A stretch of DNA of 57,519 nucleotides from an uncultured Lachnospiraceae bacterium. GTDB lineage: Bacteria > Bacillota > Clostridia > Lachnospirales > Lachnospiraceae. This document shows positions 30,465-39,457 of the stretch, one piece after another. The position numbers and the translations under genes were made by a program. The stretch lies in the NCBI GenBank assembly GCA_946403075.1, contig CAMIYN010000005.1:1-57519 (forward strand), in the 5' to 3' direction. The notes below the pieces were generated by a model. It was not told the DNA's origin. It was given only the letters and a program-made list of their open reading frames with translations, and did no database searches. Position 1 is the stretch's first letter. Each line of letters starts with the position of its first letter.

Positions 30465-31484
30465 TTATTTAATAGAATTAATTAATAAATAAATCCTATC
30501 TAAATCTTCCTTTGAATAATATTCTATTTCCATCTTTCCTGTTTCTTCTGTTTTAGGAACAATTTTTACCTTTGTTCCAAGCTTCTGTTTAATTACTCTT
30601 TCTATATCTTTTATAAATATTTTTAGTTGCTTAATCTCATCTGTGTTGTTTTGTGCAGTTTTTTCTTTTCTTGCAGATGATAATTTCTCAAGTCTAACCA
30701 ATTTTTCTATATCTCTAACAGTCAAACTTTCATCCATCGCCCTTTTAGCTATTTTTTCTCTCAACACTTCATCGTCAATTGAAAGAAGTGCTCTTGCATG
30801 TCCTTCTGTAAGTTTTCCTTCTTTTATATACTCTATGACATCTTTATTTAACTTCAAAATTCTTAATGAGTTTGCAATGGTGGATCTATTTTTATTTACT
30901 CTCTTTGCAACTTCTTCTTGTGTCAAACCATATTCCGAAATCAAACTCTGATATGCAAGGGCTTCCTCTACGGCATTCAAATTCTCTCTTTGAATATTTT
31001 CTATAAGTGCAACTTCTTTTCCAGTTCTATCATCAAACTCTTTTATATTTACAGGAACCATTGAGAGCCCTGCCATTTTTGCCGCTCTCCACCTTCTTTC
31101 TCCCGCGATAATTTTATATAAAACACCCTCTTTTCTCACAAGAATAGGTTGAAGCACTCCATATTTTTCTATAGAGCCAGAAAGCTCTTGTAGCTTTTCA
31201 TCATTAAAATTTTTTCTTGGTTGATTCACATTTGGCTGAACCAAGTTAATATTAACCATTATGCCATTTCCTGCATCTTTTTCTATAGCATCTTTCCCTA
31301 TATTTTTTTCTTGTATAGTCGAGTTTGAAGCAGTTGTTGGAGAGTTTGTATTTTTCACTTCTTCTTTTTCTTCTACCTTTACTTCTTCACGATCATTTCT
31401 TTTCAAAAAATCTGTTCTTATGTTTTCCTCTCCAAACATTTGACTTAATGATTTTCCTAATCCTCTTTTTCTTGAACTACTCAT
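30465..31484 (-). CDS. parB: Chromosome partitioning protein ParB (Spo0J)
   Basis: ParB is a CTP-dependent clamp that loads at parS and spreads, recruiting ParA and SMC. Of the 339 residues, the first 75 or so are a charged, low-complexity extension, longer than in B. subtilis Spo0J. The core has NQPRKNF, GVLQPILVRKEG, the CTP-binding GERRWRAAK motif and the ENIQREN motif. It is followed by the helix-turn-helix (YGLTQEEVAKRVNKNRSTIANSLRIL) that reads parS, and a C-terminal dimerisation region. Four matching parS sites lie at 32799, 34266, 34800 and 36344. The AAGGAG site is 16 bases from the ATG, which is unusually far. A 434-base gap separates it from parA. Confidence 0.96.
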   Translation of the reverse strand: MSSSRKRGLGKSLSQMFGEENIRTDFLKRNDREEVKVEEKEEVKNTNSPTTASNSTIQEKNIGKDAIEKDAGNGIMVNINLVQPNVNQPRKNFNDEKLQELSGSIEKYGVLQPILVRKEGVLYKIIAGERRWRAAKMAGLSMVPVNIKEFDDRTGKEVALIENIQRENLNAVEEALAYQSLISEYGLTQEEVAKRVNKNRSTIANSLRILKLNKDVIEYIKEGKLTEGHARALLSIDDEVLREKIAKRAMDESLTVRDIEKLVRLEKLSSARKEKTAQNNTDEIKQLKIFIKDIERVIKQKLGTKVKIVPKTEETGKMEIEYYSKEDLDRIYLLINSIK

Positions 31485-31918
31485 ATTTTTCTTTTTTGTT
31501 CTCCTTTATATTATCTTTTATTTTCAGTACTCTATTTTTGAAAGCATTACACTTTTTAATCCTTAAATACTATTGGAGCTATTTAACTTTCTCAAATTTA
31601 TTTTTTCCCTTAATTCTTGCTACATAAGGCAACACCTAAAAAATCTAACAATTTATCTGTCATTTCCTATGAAACTCTCTTTATTAAACTTTTTAAAACT
31701 ACCTATTATTTAAAATTTCCATATATTTTATTTTTTACTTACTATGTTTTACTAATACTTATTTCTGCCTTGCTTTCTATATATTTTATAGTGTTTTTTA
31801 AATTATTTATGTGATTATAAATATTAAAATTATTTATTGGTGTTTTTTTTCTTATTTCTGTCTTTTAAAGCACAATCTCAAACAATTCATTTGCATAATT
31901 GTTCAATTGTTCCTTTAT
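31485..31918. other. Gap between parA and parB without a gene
   Basis: This gap of 434 bases interrupts a gene pair that is usually contiguous. I see no credible gene. A weak stem (AACAATT at 31881-31887 with AATTGTT at 31897-31903) lies just after the parA stop. A 13-base word, CTAACAATTTATC at 31645-31657, followed by a shared TTTCCTAT, recurs at 57395-57407 near the right end, so a fragment of a dispersed repeat may be present. Confidence 0.5.
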
Positions 31919-32680
31919 TTAGTTTAATGCTAGCAACTCTGCTGCCAACTTTCTATAGCTCTCTGCGCCTGCCGAATCTGAATCATAATTTAAAATTGTC
32001 ATACCATTACTTGGAGCTTCTGCAAGCCTAACATTTCTTGGTATCAAGGTTGCAAAAATATTTTCATTTAAAACATCTTTAACATTTTTTACTACATCTT
32101 GAGCAAGTTTGGTTCTACCATCATACATTGTAAATAATATTCCTTCAATTTTCAAATTTGGATTCATTTTTTGCTTTACCAAATCTATCACATCTAAAAC
32201 CTGTGTCAAACCCTCAAGTGAAAAGTATTCGCACTGAACTGGAATTATTGCACTCTTGCTTGCTACAAGTGCATTAATTGTTAACATTCCAACTGACGGA
32301 GGACAATCTATTAAAATATAATCATAGTTATCTTCAACTTTTGATATAGCCTCTTTCAGCTTTTGCTCTCTTCCAGTTTCTGACAAAAGCTCCGATTCAA
32401 GAGATGACAACATTACATCACCTGGTAAAACATCAAGATTAGCTAAAACTTCTCTTACTATTGCATATTCAATCTCTGTTTTTTTTGTAATTACATCCAT
32501 TACCGTTTTGTCATCTTCGCCAACCTCCACCCCTAACCCAGAAGTAGCATTTGCTTGTGGATCAAAGTCTACAACCAAAACTCTTTGACTTGCCTCAGCT
32601 ATTGCTGCAGCCAAATTAATTGCTGTAGTTGTTTTTCCCACTCCACCTTTTTGATTTGTTATTGCTATAATTTTTGCCAT
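31919..32680 (-). CDS. parA: Chromosome partitioning ATPase ParA (Soj)
   Basis: This ATPase binds DNA non-specifically and works with ParB on origin segregation. In Bacillus, Soj also regulates DnaA. The 253 residues are of standard length. They begin with AITNQKGGVGKTTTAINLA, the deviant Walker A with two lysines, followed by VDFDPQANATSGLG and the Walker B region YDYILIDCPPSVGMLTINAL. The C-terminus (LIPRNVRLAEAPSNGMTI...AESYRKLAAELL) is diagnostic for Soj. AGGAAGG precedes the ATG and a strong promoter lies upstream. It is the first gene of the run down to tpiA, and the first of the parS sites lies 119 bases upstream. Confidence 0.97.
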   Translation of the reverse strand: MAKIIAITNQKGGVGKTTTAINLAAAIAEASQRVLVVDFDPQANATSGLGVEVGEDDKTVMDVITKKTEIEYAIVREVLANLDVLPGDVMLSSLESELLSETGREQKLKEAISKVEDNYDYILIDCPPSVGMLTINALVASKSAIIPVQCEYFSLEGLTQVLDVIDLVKQKMNPNLKIEGILFTMYDGRTKLAQDVVKNVKDVLNENIFATLIPRNVRLAEAPSNGMTILNYDSDSAGAESYRKLAAELLALN

Positions 32681-32708
32681 TATTACCTTCCTAATTTTTA
32701 TTGAAACA

Positions 32709-32737
32709 ATTTTACATTATTTTGTTTCTTTTGTCAA
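32709..32737 (-). promoter_or_regulatory. Sigma-A promoter of parA
   Basis: On the minus strand there is a perfect -35 TTGACA (32732-32737), a 17-base spacer and a -10 TAAAAT (32709-32714). The predicted transcript start near 32702 gives a leader of about 22 bases containing AGGAAGG. A perfect parS lies 60 bases upstream, so ParB spreading could repress it; that is inference. Confidence 0.8.
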
Positions 32738-32798
32738 TTAAATTATTAACTATTATTTTTCTACTTTTTGTTGATAACAAGTTAACAATATGTGCATA

Positions 32799-32814
32799 TG
32801 TTTCACGTGAAACA
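32799..32814. promoter_or_regulatory. parS: parS site 1 (perfect)
   Basis: TGTTTCACGTGAAACA matches the 16-base Bacillota parS consensus at every position. The palindrome extends to 22 bases (32796-32817). It lies upstream of parA on the side away from the gene. Confidence 0.97.
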
Positions 32815-34265
32815 TATAAATTATTAATTTTTAAAAAACTAATCTTATTTTTTTACTTTATCATATATGGTAAAATTTAACATTGTTTTAGTATCTACAA
32901 ATTGTTTTCTTGTGTGATTTTTTGTCACAACCTTTATAAATTTTGATTATCCATCTATCAGTCCTTTCATTGTATTTTGCAAAAAAACTCTGTGCACAAC
33001 TATCTCAGGGAAATCTTTAACAGCTTTAACTATTTATCTAAATCTTCTTATACTACTTCCATTATTCAAACTTTTTAAAAATTGTATTGTTAGAAGTTGA
33101 CATATTTTCAGGAAACTTTTTTGTTTGTTTTAATCAATTTTTATAGATTAAATTATATTATTTATTTGGACTTTATTTTTTTTACACCCTTACCTACATT
33201 TGTTAAAAATGCAATCTTCGATTTGCTAATTTTTATCCATTAGCACAAACCTTCTTTACTCCCAAATCTAAAAGTAGGTTTTATTAATTGAATTGTTCTC
33301 GTTTAGCTAACCTATGTTAATATTTGGTTATAAATGGTTGGTGCAAATTAATGAATTTTTTAAAATTTTATAACTCGTTAAAAGGCTTCTTTGGGCGCAA
33401 GTACTATGCAAAGTTTACTTATTCAAGATTTTCAAAATATAATTTTCAAATCTTTTTTATGCTCTTTGTTTCTACCTTTACCATATATCAGTTTTATAAG
33501 TTTTATCATCTAATAAGTTTTAGTTTTTATATCTATCAGCACTTTTTATTTAATTAAAAAATATAACAATTTATTAACATGTTTTTTGCCACAAAAAATC
33601 TCAATTTTTAACAAATTGCTTTTATTTTATTTCTCTATCTCGCACAAGGATGATTAATAATTTTTCTATGTTATCCAACACAGATACTATATCTTTACCT
33701 TCACAAATTGTCTATTATCTTTACTCTTATATAACTTTCAATCCTGATTGCATTTATAATAATCTCAAATGCCATACTTTTCAAAGTGTAGTATATTAAG
33801 TATTTAATAATGGATATTTCGAGAGAACCCTTTTTATGCAGTTTTACCACAAGCAGAGCTTTTGATGTTTCTAATTATTTATAAACTTTATTACAATCGT
33901 TCAAACAACATTAAAACATCACTTCTTTAAAATTTTCCCTTCTTGATATTCGTTTAAAAATTTTATCTTTCATCATTCAAACATAATTCAATTTTTATGT
34001 ATGAAAAAATTAATTTCTTTTTTTAAGTATTATATTTTGTAATTTATATTGAAATAAGCATCTCTTTAACTTATTTAGTTTGAAAAGATTAATACCACAA
34101 ATTTTGTCTACAGTCATTTTCAGTTCATCATACTTCTTTCTTTAATTTTGCCATCATTATTTTATTACTTATTTAAGTTCTACTACACAATTATCTCGCT
34201 ATATAATACTCTCAATTCTTTTTTAGCAGGCACACAAAACTAATTTCTTATATTTTTAAGTTTTT

Positions 34266-34281
34266 TGTTTCACGTGAAACA
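34266..34281. promoter_or_regulatory. parS: parS site 2 (perfect)
   Basis: TGTTTCACGTGAAACA is a 16 of 16 match, inside a 20-base perfect palindrome (34264-34283). It lies in the middle of the non-coding block. Confidence 0.97.
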
Positions 34282-34799
34282 AATATAATCTCGATAGCAA
34301 TCTCAACAATAAATCTTTTTAAACAAGCTTTAAACCCTTTTGTTAGACATCTGTTCTTAACACTTTTTTATATTACTCTTTGCCTTTGTTTCTTCTGTTG
34401 CAAAAAAGGCAGCTTCGATTGCCTCAATTTGCATTGTGTTTTAATGCATTCGCGATTCATTTTTATTGGTTTCAATTGTAAAGCTTTGAACAATTTAATT
34501 AGAATACCATCTCAAAAGCTCTAAACTTGATGCAGATAACTTCAAAAATTTGAAAGAAGTATCTAGATAGACAAGTTGAAAATTACGCCAATATACCTTT
34601 TATGCTTTTTCTAACACTCCGATATTTTAACAGATTTTTACTCAATTGTTAATCTTCAAGATTTCTTTGTTGGGTATAAACCGGAATTATCAACATTTAA
34701 AAGTATATTAATCCATAGCAAAACTGTTAAAAATACTTAATTTTTAAATACAAAAGCTTCTTTGATTCGGTTAAATTAACTAAATGCTAATATTGTAAA

Positions 34800-34815
34800 T
34801 GTTTCATGTGAAACA
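34800..34815. promoter_or_regulatory. parS: parS site 3 (one mismatch)
   Basis: TGTTTCATGTGAAACA has one change in the central CACGTG. The flanks AAA and CTTATA are shared with site 4, which suggests that these two copies arose by duplication. Confidence 0.9.
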
Positions 34816-36343
34816 CTTATAGTCAAATCTAAAGCCAAGCAGTGAGTTCGGTGTATTTGAGTAGTTAAGTTTTATTAAATATTTGGATCATCTGCACAAC
34901 GATTGAGATAATCCTGTTTCTATCGTTAACTGTTGGCTTTGTTTTATTAGTTAATGACTCAACTATCAACATTAAATCTCAAAAATAGTCACAAAACAAA
35001 AGCTACTGGCTTTCTCGTTTACACAAAACATCGATTGATTATGTCCTAAAACACAAGGTTTCGTTTAATCAATATGTATACACAAGATAAATATTTTAAC
35101 AAATAAAAAAATTCCATTTTTGCCTGATAAAGATTAATAGACATAACAAACCATTGCATAAAATATTATTACACAAATATATCATCTTTAAAAACACGAC
35201 AAAACAAACATAAAGAATTTAAAACCTGCTATATTTTTTAAAAGCCTTTATATCTATTTTCACACAAACGGAACCTCTTTCTAACTTTCTTAAAACTTCT
35301 TATGTAATCTCCACTATTAATCATCGCAAGACAATATTTAAAAATAGTGTTATTAGAAACTCTTGTGAAACAAGCAGGATTTGAGATATGCTGTATATAG
35401 TTAAAGTTGAAGCAAAATTTGACAGATATGCTGCTTTTTATAAAATTTTTTAGTAGCAAAAAACAAAACTTGTATTTAACTTTTGCTCTTTAAATATAAA
35501 AATTTCTCTAATTCATCTAAATTTTTTAGAGTCTATTGTATAAGGATTAAAAGATGTTATAACAAACAAGCAAAATTGCAACCAGTCATTAATTTTTTCA
35601 AAGCCAACGATTTTAAACTTTAAGATTTGATTTCCACAAAACACAACATTGCTTTTTTTAGAAATAACAAGAATAAGTAAAATTACTTAACACTAATTCA
35701 TTTATAAAAATCTTTAAAAACTCTAAAAAAGTCAAAATTTTTGATTAAAATCCTCTTATAAAATGGCATTATTTTAATAAATCGCAAATCCTAATCATCT
35801 GCACCCACTTTGTGAAAAATCATTGCTTTAATCAAGAAACAGCAGGCACAAAAGTTATCAATATACTTAATCAATATAAAGTTATAACTGTCTAAAATTT
35901 AAAACAACTTAGAAAGTTTTTAAAACCTTATCATTTCTTATATAGATTAATGACATCAAAATTATTCAGCATTTTTAAAATAAATCTTTAAAGAAGCTAC
36001 GCTATCATGAATTCCATTATTCTAAATTCAAGATTTAATTCACAAATTATTATTTTGTCAAATTAATACAGAATCGGTTGTTTTATGAGTAAATATACCT
36101 TTATCTCTTCACAACGTAGAAATATCAATAAAATATTACTAGCGAGCTTATAACTTTTGTTGTTAAAGCCCATAGCATTGGGCTAAATAGAAAATTTCTA
36201 AAACAAATAAATAATATAATTCTTTACTAAACTTTAAAAACACCTTGGTTTAAGGAGCTTAATTTCTATAAAAACTCTTGCATTTCCTATCTATTTCTTA
36301 AACAATTTCTAATCAATTATGTTTTCCACAAACAATAAACAAA

Positions 36344-36359
36344 TGTTCCACGTGAAACA
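36344..36359. promoter_or_regulatory. parS: parS site 4 (one mismatch), at the rsmG stop
   Basis: TGTTCCACGTGAAACA is a 15 of 16 match and ends two bases before the rsmG stop codon. A DnaA-box-like TTTTCCACA lies 14 bases away at 36322-36330. Confidence 0.92.
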
Positions 36360-36360
36360 C

Positions 36361-37101
36361 TTATAATGGCTTCTTTTTAATAGTTGCCATTTTTCGTGGA
36401 TAGCAGCTGTCAAGTTCATTGTTTTTTTCAAGCAAATATATTTTTCTTTTGGCATTTTCTAATGGTAGGGTATATGTGATTTCTTTTTTTAAAACTAGTT
36501 GCATTTCATTTAGAGAATGCTTTGCCTCTATATACTCATCAAAACTATCATAAGTTTTATATAAAAAAACACATCCGCTTTTTTTAACAAAGCAAGATAC
36601 AAACTCAGCTAGAATATTTAGTTTGGCTACAGCCCTACTCGTTGCTATGTCAAATTGCTCTCTATACTTTTTGTCATTCCCAAGTTCTTCCGCTCTACCA
36701 CATATCAATTCAACATTTTTAAGACCTAATATGTTTTTAACTTCACTCAAAAATTTAATCCTTTTATTTAGTGAATCTAATAAACAAAACTTATACTCTG
36801 GAAAAACTATGCTAAGTGGAACTGCTGGGAACCCTGCACCTGTGCCGACGTCAATAAAACTCAATATTTTCGTGCCGTCGTCTATATTTTTTATGCTCTC
36901 AACAATTTCTAAGGAATCTAAAAAATGTTTAATTATAATTTTTTCTTCTTCAACTATACTTGTGAGATTAAAAAGTTTGTTTTGCTCAATTAAATACTTC
37001 ATAAAAATAAAAAATTGATTGACTTGCAATTCTGTTAAATCAATTTTAATTTCATTACAAAGATACTCCCTAATTTTTCTCTCAAATTCTATTTTTTCCA
37101 T
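36361..37101 (-). CDS. rsmG: 16S rRNA (guanine-527-N7)-methyltransferase RsmG
   Basis: RsmG (GidB) methylates G527 of 16S rRNA using S-adenosylmethionine; its loss gives low-level streptomycin resistance. The 246 residues match the family. Visible are NLTSIVEEEKIIIKHFLDSL, the SAM-binding loop FIDVGTGAGFPAVPLSI, the acidic strand LLDSLNKRIKFL, and TSRAVAKLNILAEF, a conserved catalytic-region motif. The start overlaps the mnmG stop (TAATG), so the two are coupled. Downstream is the parS block, with site 4 immediately after the stop and no terminator seen. Confidence 0.96.
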   Translation of the reverse strand: MEKIEFERKIREYLCNEIKIDLTELQVNQFFIFMKYLIEQNKLFNLTSIVEEEKIIIKHFLDSLEIVESIKNIDDGTKILSFIDVGTGAGFPAVPLSIVFPEYKFCLLDSLNKRIKFLSEVKNILGLKNVELICGRAEELGNDKKYREQFDIATSRAVAKLNILAEFVSCFVKKSGCVFLYKTYDSFDEYIEAKHSLNEMQLVLKKEITYTLPLENAKRKIYLLEKNNELDSCYPRKMATIKKKPL

Positions 37102-38987
37102 TATCTTTTTAAATATACTAAAAGAACAGCTATATCACTTGGGGATACTCCACTGATTCTACTGGCTTGTCCTATATTTTCTGGTTTAATTTTATCTAAT
37201 TTTTGCCTTGCTTCTAATCTAAGATTCTTCATTTCTAAATAATTAATGTTTTTAGGTATTTTCTTCCCTTCAAGTTTTTTAAAACTCTCAACTTGCTTGT
37301 TTTCACGGGAAATATACCCTTCATATTTTATCTCAATTCCAACTTGTTCAATATAACTTATAGGTATATTATGTTCACGAAACACATCAATTTCATCAAT
37401 TTTTTCATACCCAAGCTCTGGTCTTTTGCACAAATCTGCAAGAGAAATGCCACTATTTATAGGGTTTGAATTATTTTTTACTAAAAAATCATTAATTTCT
37501 TTGGATTCTCCTACAAAAGTTTCTTTTAATCTTTTTATCTCTTTTTTTATAAATTCTTCCTTGTTTATCACTTTTTCATGCATTTCTTTTGGTACTAGCC
37601 CAAGTTCATATCCATATTTTGAGAGTCTTAAATCTGCATTGTCCTGCCTTAACAATAATCTATATTCTGCTCTTGATGTCATCATCCTGTATGGCTCTTT
37701 GTTTTCTTTACAAACCAAATCATCAATTAAAACCCCTATATATGATTCCGACCTTTTTAAAATTAAAGGTTCTTTTCCTTTTATCGCATTTGCAGCATTA
37801 ATTCCAGCAATCAAACCTTGCCCTGCAGCTTCTTCATATCCACTTGACCCATTAATTTGACCCGCAGCAAATAAATTTTCAATTTCTTTAAATTCAAGAG
37901 ATAATTTTAATTGTGTAGCATTTATACAATCATATTCAATTGCATAAGCATTTCTAACAACAACTGCATTTTCAAATCCTGGCATAGTCCTTATCATTTC
38001 ATACTGGACATCTTCTGGCAGAGAAGAACTCATCCCTGATAAATACATTTCATCCGTATATAAACCTTCTGGTTCCACAAATATTTGATGTCTATCCTTA
38101 TCTGCAAATCTCATCACTTTGTCTTCTATTGACGGACAGTATCTTGGACCTATTCCTTTTATTTCCCCAGAAAAAAGAGGAGACCTTGAAATATTTTTTC
38201 TAATAATTTCATGGGTTTTTTCATTAGTATAAGTCAAAAAACAGCTAACTTGCTCTTTTTGAATCTTTTCAGTATCAGTAGAAAACGAAAATGGCACTAT
38301 TGGCATATCTCCAAATTGTTCCTCCATTTTTGAAAAATCTAACGACTTTTTATCCACTCTTGCAGGGGTTCCCGTTTTAAATCTAAGTATTTCTATGCCA
38401 TTATCCAGTAATGCTTTAGTTAAATATGTAGCAGCTTTTAATCCATTTGGCCCCGTTTTATCAACAACATCCCCATAGAGACATCTTGCATTTAAATAAA
38501 CCCCCGTTGCTAAAACAACAACTTTTGAATAATAAGTGGCATCCGAAACAGTTTTTACACCCTTTATAACCTTTTTTCCTTCGATTTCTTCTATTATTAA
38601 GTTAGACACCTCTGCCTGTCTTATAATTAAATTCTTTGTGGCCTCCATTGTTTTTCGCATTTCATACATATATTCCTTTTTATCAGCTTGTGCTCTCAAT
38701 GAATGAACTGCAGGACCTTTTGATTTATTCAACATCTTACTCTGTATAAAAACTTTATCAATATTTTTTCCCATTTCTCCACCCAAAGCATCAATTTCCC
38801 TAACTATATGCCCCTTGCTACTGCCACCTATATTGGGATTACAAGGCATCATTGCTATATTATCAATAGAAATAGTAAAAATAATTGTTTTAAAACCAAG
38901 TCTCGCCAAAGCAAGCCCGGCCTCGCAACCTGCATGTCCTGCTCCTACAACCACTGCATCATAATTTTCTTCTATAAAATTTGCCAT
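37101..38987 (-). CDS. mnmG: tRNA uridine-34 carboxymethylaminomethyl enzyme MnmG
   Basis: MnmG (GidA) acts with MnmE to modify the wobble uridine of several tRNAs, using FAD, methylene-tetrahydrofolate and glycine. The 628 residues match the usual length. The FAD motif [19 protein letters not shown] begins near residue 11. The family signatures [11 protein letters not shown] and [24 protein letters not shown] are present, and the C-terminal MnmE-binding helices end in [19 protein letters not shown]. There is no Shine-Dalgarno sequence. The -10 element ends seven bases before the ATG, so the mRNA is predicted to be leaderless. It diverges from spoVG and is coupled to rsmG. Confidence 0.97.
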   Translation of the reverse strand: MANFIEENYDAVVVGAGHAGCEAGLALARLGFKTIIFTISIDNIAMMPCNPNIGGSSKGHIVREIDALGGEMGKNIDKVFIQSKMLNKSKGPAVHSLRAQADKKEYMYEMRKTMEATKNLIIRQAEVSNLIIEEIEGKKVIKGVKTVSDATYYSKVVVLATGVYLNARCLYGDVVDKTGPNGLKAATYLTKALLDNGIEILRFKTGTPARVDKKSLDFSKMEEQFGDMPIVPFSFSTDTEKIQKEQVSCFLTYTNEKTHEIIRKNISRSPLFSGEIKGIGPRYCPSIEDKVMRFADKDRHQIFVEPEGLYTDEMYLSGMSSSLPEDVQYEMIRTMPGFENAVVVRNAYAIEYDCINATQLKLSLEFKEIENLFAAGQINGSSGYEEAAGQGLIAGINAANAIKGKEPLILKRSESYIGVLIDDLVCKENKEPYRMMTSRAEYRLLLRQDNADLRLSKYGYELGLVPKEMHEKVINKEEFIKKEIKRLKETFVGESKEINDFLVKNNSNPINSGISLADLCKRPELGYEKIDEIDVFREHNIPISYIEQVGIEIKYEGYISRENKQVESFKKLEGKKIPKNINYLEMKNLRLEARQKLDKIKPENIGQASRISGVSPSDIAVLLVYLKR

Positions 38988-38994
38988 AAAAACA

Positions 38995-39023
38995 AATATA
39001 TACTATTTTTAAAAAAAAGTCTA
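38995..39023 (-). promoter_or_regulatory. Promoter of mnmG giving a leaderless mRNA
   Basis: On the minus strand there is TAGACT (39018-39023, 4 of 6), a 17-base spacer, and TATATT (38995-39000). Seven bases separate the -10 from the mnmG ATG, so transcription should begin at or next to the start codon. No purine-rich ribosome site is present. Confidence 0.55.
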
Positions 39024-39052
39024 TAATACAAAAAATATTTTTATAAAATGAG

Positions 39053-39083
39053 TTGATTTTTTTTTATTTTATGATAAAATAAA
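39053..39083 (+). promoter_or_regulatory. spoVG promoter with overlapping palindrome
   Basis: TTGATT (39053-39058), a 16-base spacer and an extended -10 TGATAAAAT (TAAAAT at 39075-39080) precede spoVG. A near-perfect inverted repeat, TTTATTTTAT / ATAAAATAAA around one base (39063-39083), overlaps the spacer and the -10. It may be an operator or only an AT-rich coincidence. Confidence 0.55.
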
Positions 39084-39112
39084 TATGTTATTCGGTTTCA
39101 GGAGGTAATAAA

Positions 39113-39385
39113 ATGGAAATAACAGCAGTTAAATTAAGAATGAGAAATGATGAAAAAATTAAAGCTTCTTGCTCAATTACTATTGATGATTGTTTTGTAA
39201 TTCATGACATAAGAGTAATTGACGGAACAAAAGGTCTCTATGTGGCAATGCCTTCCACAAAATTTAAAAATGGTGACTTTCACGACATTGCACATCCAAT
39301 CAACAATGAAACAAGAGACAAGATTAACACAGCAGTTCTAAATGAGTATAATAAACAATTAGAAAATCCAACAAGCTCGTTCTAA
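39113..39385 (+). CDS. spoVG: SpoVG-type regulatory protein
   Basis: The 90 residues match SpoVG, a small DNA- or RNA-binding regulator. In Bacillus it affects asymmetric septation, and in Staphylococcus and Listeria it affects virulence and capsule genes. Conserved segments are [56 protein letters not shown] and ETRDKI. AGGAGGT lies seven bases before the ATG, a strong site unlike its leaderless neighbours. A strong terminator follows. SpoVG is widespread beyond spore formers, so it does not prove sporulation. It points against the direction of replication and diverges from mnmG. Confidence 0.96.
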   Translation: MEITAVKLRMRNDEKIKASCSITIDDCFVIHDIRVIDGTKGLYVAMPSTKFKNGDFHDIAHPINNETRDKINTAVLNEYNKQLENPTSSF

Positions 39386-39403
39386 TCTTTATAAAAAAAA
39401 CAA

Positions 39404-39438
39404 ATACCATTTATAAAATAAATGGTATCTTTTTTTTT
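39404..39438 (+). terminator. Rho-independent terminator after spoVG
   Basis: A perfect 11-base stem (ATACCATTTAT at 39404-39414 with its complement at 39418-39428) around a three-base AAA loop is followed by a run of nine T. It isolates spoVG from mnmE, which has its own promoter directly after the T run. Confidence 0.92.
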
Positions 39439-39442
39439 ATTG

Positions 39443-39451
39443 TGATAAAAT
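39443..39451 (+). promoter_or_regulatory. Extended -10 of mnmE giving a leaderless mRNA
   Basis: TGATAAAAT is identical to the extended -10 of spoVG. It ends six bases before the mnmE ATG at 39458, so the transcript should start at the A of ATG. A -35 box is not evident because the region is occupied by the spoVG terminator. There is no Shine-Dalgarno sequence. Confidence 0.6.
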
Positions 39452-39457
39452 ATTTTT

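Larger units (their letters stand above)
32738..36343. other. Large non-coding block carrying parS sites
   Basis: Between parA and rsmG about 3.7 kb contain no reading frame with a start, ribosome site and protein-like composition. The longest frames are under 80 codons and have random-looking sequence. Base use is more even between strands than in neighbouring genes, and stop codons are frequent in all frames. It holds four parS sites (see separate entries), several near-matches to DnaA boxes (for example TTTTCCACA at 36322-36330) and a short GC hairpin at 36168-36185 (AGCCCA/TGGGCT). I see no tRNA, tmRNA, RNase P RNA or SRP RNA signature. It may be a dedicated centromere, decayed genes, or both. 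Confidence 0.7.

Noticed and set aside
33324-33557. Possible small gene in the parS block
   Set aside because: It has no ribosome site, aromatic-rich random composition and no recognisable motif; AT-rich DNA yields such frames by chance.
35238-35459. Possible 73-codon minus-strand gene in the parS block
   Set aside because: It has no start signals or family resemblance, and its neighbours are equally random; not enough to call a gene.
36168-36185. GC hairpin as a terminator for rsmG or a small RNA
   Set aside because: The stem is six bases with no T run and lies beyond a parS site; too weak to call.
37298-37316. parS-like word inside mnmG
   Set aside because: It has about four mismatches to the consensus, including the centre.
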